Positions 56,507 to 64,000 of a stretch of DNA of 64,000 nucleotides are shown here, piece after piece; the stretch's first letter is position 1, and each line of letters begins with the position of its first letter. The stretch is from Pseudevernia furfuracea (lineage: Eukaryota; Ascomycota; Lecanoromycetes; Lecanorales; Parmeliaceae): contig JAIUPT010000038.1 of NCBI GenBank assembly GCA_022315425.1, positions 620,001 through 684,000 on the forward strand, written 5' to 3'. The notes under the pieces are model-generated. The model saw only the letters and a list, made by a program, of their open reading frames with translations, searched no databases and had not been told where the DNA came from. A program made the position numbers and the translations under genes.

Positions 56507-59284
56507 GCGATTTGCCAGATATCATCTAGGCGTGTTGGACGTAGATTGCTGCTAGTGGCTCGGACTATTCTCCGTTATGCAAGATGACAGATTGCGCTTG
56601 ATAAATGATAATCGATAAGTACCTTAATGGAGGTGCGGGAGCGGATCTTATTGTGGGCAGACAGGCAATTGGATGTGCTCACGTCTTCAGAATGCTGCTC
56701 GATTGAAATCATTACACGGGTACATGGACGTCAGTTATTACGTGGTCTCATAGTCGTAAGTGGCTCGGCTTTTGTTACTTTACTCAGTCGTGAAATTAGC
56801 CTCCAACTGGCAAACAAGTCGGTTTCAAACGTGAAACAACCTTACGGAGGACCGCACCAAAAGTCCTGGACAGCGCTAGTGGTAGCCCTAACCCTATATC
56901 CCGAAGGCGACCCTACCTTATAGCTGAGTTCAAGGCGCATTTTCTAGGTAGCTCTTTATAAAACCTACGCTAAGTACTCCCAATGAATTATACAACTTTC
57001 TTGGCGGATCCATCGTACACTGCCAGTCTGCCTTCATTACACTAGAAGAATCAATACTAATATCAATAGATTGTCGCTCGACTCGTAGTAAATTTGGAAA
57101 CTTGATCATCACTAGAAAGACGACTGTATTATTTTAGACTGATACCGCATCCTCGAAGGAGGTACATTGTGATCAATCCAGTACTAAATTCCAGATGCCA
57201 AATCGAGGCAGTCAGTGATGGTGGTGTAGGTATAGAATTTAAACAGGCATGAGCGAATTACGGCCCCGCTGGTATTTTCAAGCGTCGACAGTGGTCAGCA
57301 TGAAGGTAGCTAATATGTAGCTAAGTACAGATTGATTCCCGTCCGCTAAATTTCTTGAGCCAAGTCTACAAGCCCATGTCATTGTAGAAGCTTCGAGCAA
57401 AGTATGGTCTCTGGTTCTGGAACAGTGAGAGATGACCCCGGTCATGCGATCAGTCTTCGTCAGGCACGGGCTGCTTGCTACAACGGACTGCAGCCAAAAA
57501 AGGTTTCTCTTCCGTTGTTGAAAAGATTGTGGCTTGATTATTGGCCGCTGCAAAGGGCGGAAGGACTTGCCTGGAAATAGTAAGACAAATGCTGAAGAAA
57601 AAGTCGAGGTGCCAGGAGTAATGACTGGGGCAGTGTTGCCCTACAGTACACAGATTTTTTGACCCTCTGAAGAAAAGTGAGTATCCACAGGCCGATGAAT
57701 GGAAGCTGCTAACGGGCAATTGAAGTGAAGGATAGAGACGGTTCGGCAAGGACCGGCGTTCTTGCTCTGTGGGGTATGTCCAACATGCGCACTCAACTGC
57801 ACCAGACCGAGCAGAGCCGAAATGCTAGTAAAAATATCCCGCGTACGGTGCTTCGACGTGCCCAATACTGTTCTGGACGAGGCTACTCTGTGTTAAGAAA
57901 CGGGCACTTGGACTATGGGTTGTGGGTTGAGATGGAAACATTGAAAGCGAGGGGAGACGTTCAGCCAATAGAAGTCGTTACCAAGAAGGCCAAGAATAAG
58001 ACGGCCGAAGCGATGCAGAGGACACCACCTGCAGGCAAGCAATCTAAGCACAAGAAAAAGTACAATGGTACCTTATTCTTGACTCGTGAGTACCTAGATT
58101 AATGCCAAGAGCAATAGCGTGAAAAATAAGGTTATGTTTCATCCTTTCCCTTTCCCGAAGTTGAAAGCCTAATAATTGAGTAAGCTAAGACGAGGGTAGC
58201 TAAACCAAATTCCCTAGGTATTGTCACTTTGTTAATAGTTGTATACTTGTATTCGCCTCTTGGGCTCGTTCAATGCGAGTGGGCTACCAGCTTACCAGGC
58301 TGCCAGGCTATGCAGAATGGGCCACCATTCTGCTCCACATGCTTGGCAGCTAATTTAGCGCTTGTGATGGATATTTAATATTTTCTCCGTTGACGAGGCA
58401 GTGTCGCTCGGACCATGGACTCTCTCACTGGTGCCAACCCTTGCAGCAACGCTGCATCTGAGAAATAATCCGTACAGGGGGCCATGAAGCAGGATGAAGC
58501 AGGAGAATAATGGTGTGCCTTGGTTTCCCCTCTCACCGCTGTCCTTCCAATCTCCGCATCGGCCGTAGAAAAATCGTATCATGTTCAATATAGAAATGTT
58601 CGGCCCAGCAAGTTTTCCTTAGCCTCTACCTATCTTGTAACCTTACGCATGATGCAGGCAGCCACAATGCAACATACCTTTCAAAGATTTGATGCTGCGA
58701 GCCTGCGACAACTTTCCCGCCGAATCCCTGAGGGCCACGAGGTCCCGTGGGCAGCAAAGTTTTGCAAACGAATCTGCTTCGATTGCTCGCAATCTACAGG
58801 GCCAAGTAAGACTACGAGACACACGTGGGCCCAGGTAATTCCTTGCCCTCCTTTACAGCGAAGAATCACGTTTATCTCCATGTGTATCCTTGATACATTC
58901 GTGACCTGTTAACGACGACCACGAGATTCAATATGATGCATACATTCATTCTCATCAGGCTACCCTGCAAACCAGCAAGAGAAGCCAGGTCATCAACTTG
59001 TGCAACTGACGTTTTACGAAAGAGATATTAAAAACTCGGCTTTAGCCTCTTCATTTCCCAAATTCCCCTCACGGAAGCTACCCCGAACGGCAAATTCCTC
59101 TATTTTGAGGGGTAGTAGCGGTTTTCCAGTGTGAAAGTCTTTCCAAGAGGGTATATAATCTTAAGTCTGCATCCTTGGTTTCTCGATCCTATATACCACA
59201 CTTCGCAGACGGTGTCTTCAAACCATCACTTCCCACCACAGTCGTCCGTCTCATAAATATCAAACAGTCGCATCTTCCATCACA
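56507..59284. other. Gene-poor interval upstream of GH128 gene
   Basis: About 2.8 kb with no recognised gene. The longest frames (57725-58102, 125 codons; 58520-58912, 130 codons) have no recognisable motif. The final 150 bp contains TATATA-like and CACCACAGTCGTCCG-type leader sequence for the GH128 gene. Confidence 0.5.
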
Positions 59285-60337
59285 ATGTACCTCTTCACCT
59301 TAGTCTTGACGCTGGGCCTCGCCCTGCCCGGCGTGTCTTCAATCCCAGCCCCATCCAGACCCCTCTCTGAGATACAATCTGCCTCAGGCCCTCCTCTCAA
59401 CGCAGCTCGTGCTCTCCCAAGCGGCGACTTGTATCCACCCCAGCCCCCAGGAGCTGGCCCTGGCAAGCGTGGGCTCCTCTACAGTTCCGAGTCCAATGTT
59501 GATTGGAGCAATCTCTACGTCGACAGTCTCTATGTCACATACGGGAGTAATGGGGACGTCATCCGTGGCGATGGGATTAACACTTGGTTTTCATACGTTC
59601 CCACCATCGCGGTCAATGCCGAGCTGGAGAACAGCGAGTGGAACGACATCGTCCCGATCTTGATCGAGGGTGGTACTAAAGCCATGTTCGCGCAAGTGCT
59701 CCCCACACTCAACAATGCATCTCGATTTCTGCTAACCGAGTACACAGCTCGAACGAACCGGACAACCCGTCACAGGCTAATCTCACACCATCCCAGTGTG
59801 TCACCGTCTACCAAAGGTTCATGCAGCCCCACTTCGGCACCGTCCAACTCGGCACCCCTGCCGTCACCAACGGTGGAGGTCAGGCAGGCTTGTCTTACCT
59901 CGAGGACTTCGTTCAGTTCTGCACAGGCTGTGCATACAACTTCGTCAACGTACACTTCTTCGTCGACCGCTCCGAGATGAACGTCGCTCAGTACGTTGAA
60001 GCCATACAGAATTACATCAACATCGACGTGCCCGCAGTTCAGGCCAAACACGAGTCGCTATCAGGGTTACCGATCGCCGTCGGCGAGGTGAGCGTTCCTT
60101 TACCTCCGTCTCTCCTATTGCTTGCATCCTTGACTGACCTTCGCCTAGTTCTGGCTCACGGGCGCTTCCGAGGACGAAGCTGGAGACCTGTTGGACGAGC
60201 TTCTCCCCTGGTTCGACAGCAATGCCAATGTCCTCTTTTACCAAGCCTCCGGTGGCTTGTTCGAGGGCGAGTTCGTCAACGCTGCGGGGACGGGACTTAC
60301 TGCCGCTGGGACGGCGTACGGCAAATTGGCCCCGTGA
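59285..60337 (+). CDS. Secreted GH128 (Asl1-like) glycoside hydrolase
   Basis: Three exons (59285-59691, 59748-60087, 60149-60337) encode 311 aa. A signal peptide is clear (MYLFTLVLTLGLALPGVSS). The mature domain begins GKRGLLYSSESNVDWS, after a Pro-rich pro-segment, and contains the GH128 features GTKAMFASNEPDNPSQANL (putative acid/base Glu139), TPAVTNGGGQAGLSYLEDF and IAVGEFWLTGASEDEAGDL (putative nucleophile Glu249). GH128 proteins are TIM-barrel endo-beta-1,3-glucanases; fungal ones include S. pombe Asl1 and are usually wall-associated. Intron 1 needs a GC donor (GCAAGT at 59692); with a GT donor the NEPDNP motif is out of frame. Intron 2 falls directly after Glu249. Confidence 0.88.
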
Positions 60338-60746
60338 GCGGCGATGGGCGGATGTCGTGAATGCTGGTTGCGGGACAATTGAGGAATTAATGCGTGCAAA
60401 AATCAAAGCTCCGGTCTGTTTTCTTGATTCTACTAGGGCGAGAGGTTTGATACCCACATTATTATTGCGAAGGTAGTAAGTAGAACAATGAAAGCAATGC
60501 CTCTACACACCACCAACCTCCAATCAATCTTCTGTAAACCAATTTGCAGCAAATCTTGTCCGACCAAAGTCTGCGGGGGGCACGACCGTGACACACTGAA
60601 CGGATACAAGGGGGGGGATCGTCACCGGGAAATTCCAGCTATTAACACAACCATTGCAGCCAACGATGGGGAATCTCATCAAAAGCAATCGCACACCCTC
60701 ACCCTCACCTTCCCACACCCGCCCATCCATCCGCTCACTCACTTCC
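60338..60746. other. Intergenic, convergent 3' ends
   Basis: No supported gene between the GH128 and DUF3602 genes. A CCCTCACC/CACCC-rich run lies at 60695-60765. Confidence 0.5.
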
Positions 60747-61032
60747 TCACTCCTCCACCCCATCCTTGTCCTTCTTCCCGCCCCCAAAAAGCAGCCTCGC
60801 CTTCTCCTTCAACCCCTCCCGCTCCCCGTGCCCGGGGCGGTCCTTGTGCACGTTGCCCTCCCCGCCCCGGCCGGTGTGGAAGGTCTCGTGCTCCTGCCCG
60901 GGCCGCATGGCCGTCTCGGGCACCACGTCCTCGTCGCCGGGCATGGCGCTGCCCTTGCGGGGTTTGATGGAGGGGGATTCCATGTTGCCGGCGCCGCCTC
61001 GCTGTTTTTTTTTGGTTATCGCTTGTGAGAAC

Positions 61033-61091
<59 letters not shown>

Positions 61092-61408
61092 CGGGGTAGG
61101 GATAAGGAGGAGAAAGGGGGGAAGGAGGGGGAAGGGGGGTGTGTTTGGAGGAGGTGTTGGGGGCGGGCCAGGGGGGACGTACGCCAGAGCTGTAAGCGCC
61201 GTCGCCTTGGTCGCCGAGGGGGCCTTCGCGGACGATTTCGCCGTCCGTGTAGACTTGGTCGTCGTGTTCGATGTTGCCGGCTCCTGGGGCCGGAGGGGAT
61301 GGATTAGCGACCGTTGGAGATGGAAAGGGTGTTCGAAGAGAGGGGCTCGGGTTTGTGAGGAGGATATTTACCGCCGCGGCCGTGGGAGACTATAGGCTCA
61401 GAAGACAT
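60747..61408 (-). CDS. DUF3602 / Par32-like protein
   Basis: Three exons (61408-61372, 61283-61183, 61001-60747) encode 130 aa. It shows the DUF3602 signature of repeated GRGGxGN motifs: SHGRGGAGNIEHDD (residues about 9-20), SGRGGAGNMESPS (about 45-57), and HTGRGGEGNVHKD (about 85-97). The tail is Lys/Glu-rich (EKARLLFGGGKKDKDGVEE). It is small, basic and largely disordered with no membrane segment. Yeast Par32 has this domain and inhibits ammonium transporters under TORC1 control; other DUF3602 proteins are unstudied. Exon joins reproduce each GRGGAGN core precisely. Intron 2 (181 bp) contains a (GAT)n array. Confidence 0.85.
61034..61090. repeat. (GAT/ATC)19 trinucleotide repeat in an intron
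   Basis: About nineteen uninterrupted GAT/ATG triplets, lying wholly inside intron 2 of the minus-strand DUF3602 gene (61002-61182) and read there as ATC repeats. Confidence 0.95.
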
Positions 61409-62026
61409 TCTGTGGATCTTGGTTGCGGTTCTCTGATGGGGATCTCAGAGTGTACTGGAGAGGGGATAAGTAAGTGACGTGTATGTAGGTGTGGAGGGTG
61501 GTTTGTAGGAAATGAATACCTCGAAAAGTAAAGTCTTTTTTTTTATGGTTGAGTCAAGGTTATATATGAGCAAAAACAATAACAAATCAATAGAATTTTC
61601 TTCCTTGACGTCTGCATTGGCCGGAGCCATGACGTTGACGTTGGAGGAGGGGAGTGGTGGGCTTCGGGATGATGTGATTAGTATAGGGCTTGGCGCATGG
61701 GATTTCCAATTGCCCATGTGCAAGCAAGATGTTGCACTAGTCTTGATACGAATTCAGGAAAATGTACAATCACTAAATCAACACTAAATACATGCCACAC
61801 ACATCCTTAAATACTTTCAAGATTGAGCGGCGAACGAACCCCCCGTACGTACTCTTCTTCCTACTCGACACCTAGAGATTTGCCGTTTGCTCTGAATGAA
61901 TTCCGAGTCAGTATTTCTCCTTGAGGATCGTTCTAGAGTCAAAACACATGTCTCAGGAGGCGGAACACATCTCCGGCCCCCAAAACATGAAGAAAAGGGG
62001 AATGGTTGTTGGAAAAGATAACTTAC
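61409..62026. other. Intergenic and probable last exon of phosphate carrier
   Basis: Contains no independent gene. The phosphate-carrier reading ends in a GTAAGT donor at 62026, so a short final exon probably lies within about 61800-61950 (an acceptor CTCTAG at 61951 or TCAAG nearby), but I cannot choose it. Confidence 0.45.
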
Positions 62027-63423
62027 TAGGCGGTGGAGCGGCGCCTCCTGTGGTTGGTAGACCCATGAAGATCTTGAAGCTATCGTAGATGCCCCATTCT
62101 GATCACTTCGTTAGCATTGTTAGGAACACGGGATCTGAGGATAGACTTACGCAAAGATGTCAATGTGCCTATCATGAAGATTCTTATAACGAGACCGTTC
62201 CAGAGACCACCAAATCCGATGTCCTTGTAGATGCGGCCCATCGCAGCTCCAAATGCCTCTCCAGATTGGCGGTTGGCGTTGAGCTTGCTGACCATGACAT
62301 CTGCTGGATGAGACACAATGGCACAGAGAATACCAGCTGAGAAGTGTCAGCCATCAGTGAATAGAAAACATCCCGAGTTTCAGGGTACCAGCATAGCCTC
62401 CAGCGAAAGAGACAGCGGTCTGTGTCCCTCTGCCGTAGTCTGACTTCTTGCCGGGCATATAGCCATATATCATCTCAACGATGGTCTCGAAAGAGGCGAA
62501 TTTCATCATGGTGTACGGGATTTGTCGGCCCCATAGAGGATATAAACCCTTGTAAAGCCTGTCCGGCTCAATTAGCACAAAATTGAGATTCAAGTCAAGG
62601 CTCATGCTCACCCTCCAGTGCCTTCCTTAGCGGTAATTGTAGAGATTCCGCTGAAAGCCCCAGAGGCAAATGGAGGAATGGTGGTCTGCATTCGCACCTT
62701 CACAGCCTCAAATGGACAAAGCGCTACATCAGCAATGAATTCGGCCGAAGCACTGGCGGCGAGGTACAGCGAGGTCTTGTACTTGTAGGCGTTTTGTTCG
62801 CCAGCAAGATCAGAGTAAAACTTCTTGAAGAACTCGTATCCACCGTATTTGAATGCACCTTGCGCCTGGCCTCGATGAGTACAGCCATTCTTGCACCTCT
62901 TTTGGAAAGCATACCGAATAGCCAAAGAACGTTGGGCTCCACCCAGTGAAGATACCACGAATACCCTCTGCTCGACCAATCTTGCCCCAAGCCTCAAAGT
63001 TGCCCTTGTACATTTTCGAGTCGACCTGACGCCGACATTTGACCAGATCGAGTGGGGTCACAGCAGTATGGGTCAAACCCTGCCTTACTCGTGAGCTACC
63101 AACCCTGATGCTGGCCTTTCGACTATACCCACACAGGCAATGAGACCACCGAAAGTGCAAGCAGCGTAATACTTCGCTGAGTAGAGCTCTATCTGCCCTG
63201 TTTTTGCTTGTGCTGCTGCGCTAGCTTTTTTGATCTCCCTTTGGGCTTCTTCGCTCAGGGCATTAGCCTTGCTTTTAGCATCTTCTGTGACGCTCCATAT
63301 TGAGAACTCGGGCCTCGCAGTTTTGGTCTGCAAAGGCTTTGGGGTCGACTCCTGCGATCTAGCAGCCGTCAATGGGTGTCTGCAGGAAAACACCTCATTA
63401 ATAGCGCTCGTGGGGAAAGGCAT
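62027..63423 (-). CDS. mir1: Mitochondrial phosphate carrier (Mir1)
   Basis: Six exons (63423-63133, 63079-62915, 62865-62612, 62558-62389, 62336-62151, 62098-62027) and probably a seventh give at least 379 aa. It has the three mitochondrial-carrier repeats: TAVTPLDLVKCRRQVD, VALCPFEAVKVRMQT and IVSHPADVMVSKLN, plus the phosphate-carrier-specific WSPTFFGYSAQGAFKYGGYEF and IPYTMMKFASFETIVEMIY. The N-terminus is basic and hydroxylated (MPFPTSAINEVFSCRHPL) with an Ala/Lys helix before IELYSAKYYAACTFGGLI. It exchanges phosphate with OH- across the inner membrane for ATP synthesis. The start is the ATG at 63423, in a position usual for the family. The C-terminus after PTTGGAAPPP is unresolved because the frame ends at a splice donor. 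Confidence 0.93.
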
Positions 63424-63743
63424 GATAAACCTGCTACTTTCAGCGTTGCAGCCCATCGATGTTGGTTGGAATTCTTAACTTACAGTTTCGCAGAAACGCA
63501 GCTTCACAGCAGTCTCCCAATGTGCCAAAGGCAAAGCAAAGGTTTGAGGCTTTTAGAAGAAAGGAAGGTGGGGATAGCTTGGCCTTCAGCGCTAAAGCTT
63601 GACGTAGGATCACAATCACTCTCAGGGATCATCCAACGGTGCCGAGAGGTGTTTGATCCTCAACGTCGAAAGTCCCTTGCTTCAAAATCTAGAACATGCC
63701 TCGGTGACCACGGAGACGTAGCTGAGTTGCAGCTTTATTGAGA
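63424..63743. promoter_or_regulatory. Shared intergenic region, mir1/CBS-type gene
   Basis: 320 bp between divergent start codons. No other gene is seen; it should contain both promoters. Confidence 0.5.
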
Positions 63744-64000
63744 ATGGCCTCCATCGTCCAGACAAACGATCTTGCGCCATCTACAACGACTTCTCCATGG
63801 GCCCATAAGTATCGTGGGGTATGTCTACCTTGGCCCTAGGATCGCAGAGATCACTGCAGCTATAGAGTTGATATGTAGCCAGGCTACAGTAGAAGACCTC
63901 GATCCACCTCCCGCACTCTCCTCGAAACCAACAGACTCCATCTCCACCGCTCTCATGAATGCATACGAACGCGACTATACCCACCTAACCGTCGTCTCAG
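63744..64000 (+). CDS. N-terminal part of a CBS-domain-type protein (cut by window end)
   Basis: Exon 1 (63744-63818) and the start of exon 2 (63883 onwards) join to MASIVQTNDLAPSTTTSPWA...HKYRGATVEDLDPPPAL, then ISTALMNAYERDYTHLTVVS, where the window ends. The intron is 64 bp with GTATGT and a GTAGCCAG acceptor. The sequence ISxAL...YERDYTHLTVV resembles the first strand and helix of a CBS domain in a small fungal CBS protein (cytosolic, function unknown) that I recall only by its motif pattern. About 65 residues are visible, so the assignment is tentative; the gene itself is likely real because the splice join is in frame. Confidence 0.55.

Noticed and set aside
57725..58102. 125-codon plus-strand frame with a Lys-rich end
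   Set aside because: No recognisable domain, and neither leader nor splice evidence. Could be real, but I cannot support it.
58520..58912. 130-codon plus-strand frame
   Set aside because: Composition not distinctive, no domain and no conserved motif.

Overview
The window is eukaryotic nuclear DNA from a filamentous ascomycete (Pezizomycotina). Genes are monocistronic, with short introns (mostly 43-80 bp, GT...CTRAY...AG), and the families are typical of moulds: a HeLo-like/NACHT/WD40 receptor, a TOS1 cell-wall glycosidase, a GH128 (Asl1-like) glycosidase, an Asp f 4-like secreted protein, an Rlm1-type MADS factor, a DUF3602 protein and an Msb1-domain protein. I cannot assign a genus. I saw no operons, no CRISPR, no convincing tRNA or rRNA gene and no intact transposon. 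For most genes I joined exons by hand from splice sites; where I give exon coordinates the total length is a multiple of three, which is the main check on each model.

Layout. 1-2.3 kb: nothing recognised. 2.3-6.9 kb: a truncated P-loop gene converging on, and overlapping, a large STAND/NLR receptor on the minus strand with ten almost identical WD40 repeats. 7-9.5 kb: gene-poor, with a 63-bp tandem duplication and a C21 tract. 9.5-13.1 kb: Msb1/Mug8-domain protein. 13.1-16.5 kb: gene-poor, partly AT-rich. 16.5-21.4 kb: Rlm1-like MADS factor and a 14-TM-type MFS transporter. 23.4-29.8 kb: Asp f 4-like secreted protein, TOS1 and the peroxin Pex13. 31-33.3 kb: an ASCC1-like 2H-fold gene and a decayed second copy. 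33.6-56.5 kb: a dense housekeeping block: a 76-aa protein, RNase P subunit Rpp1, CK2 alpha, a DUF1295 membrane enzyme, TFIIS, a NDUFAF7-like methyltransferase, a membrane-anchored cysteine synthase, Scm3, Atg6, valyl-tRNA synthetase and a Sut-type sugar transporter. 56.5-59.3 kb: gene-poor. 59.3-64 kb: GH128 protein, DUF3602 protein, mitochondrial phosphate carrier, and the first exons of a CBS-domain-type protein cut by the window edge.

How the genes relate. Most of the dense block is unrelated housekeeping, but three pairs are head to head over less than 300 bp (Rpp1/CK2 alpha, NDUFAF7-like/cysteine synthase, Scm3/Atg6) and probably share promoters. Rlm1 in other fungi is a cell-wall-integrity factor, and Msb1, TOS1 and GH128 proteins act in cell-wall or polarity processes, but the sequence does not show a cluster. 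The accessory, fast-evolving locus is the NLR. Its WD40 array is homogenised in DNA except at a handful of codons that nearly all change the amino acid, the hallmark of fungal non-self-recognition receptors. Other points of note are three GC-AG introns, each needed to keep an otherwise clear gene in frame, and an arginine-rich, mitochondrial-presequence-like extension upstream of the valyl-tRNA synthetase ATG that has no AUG of its own.
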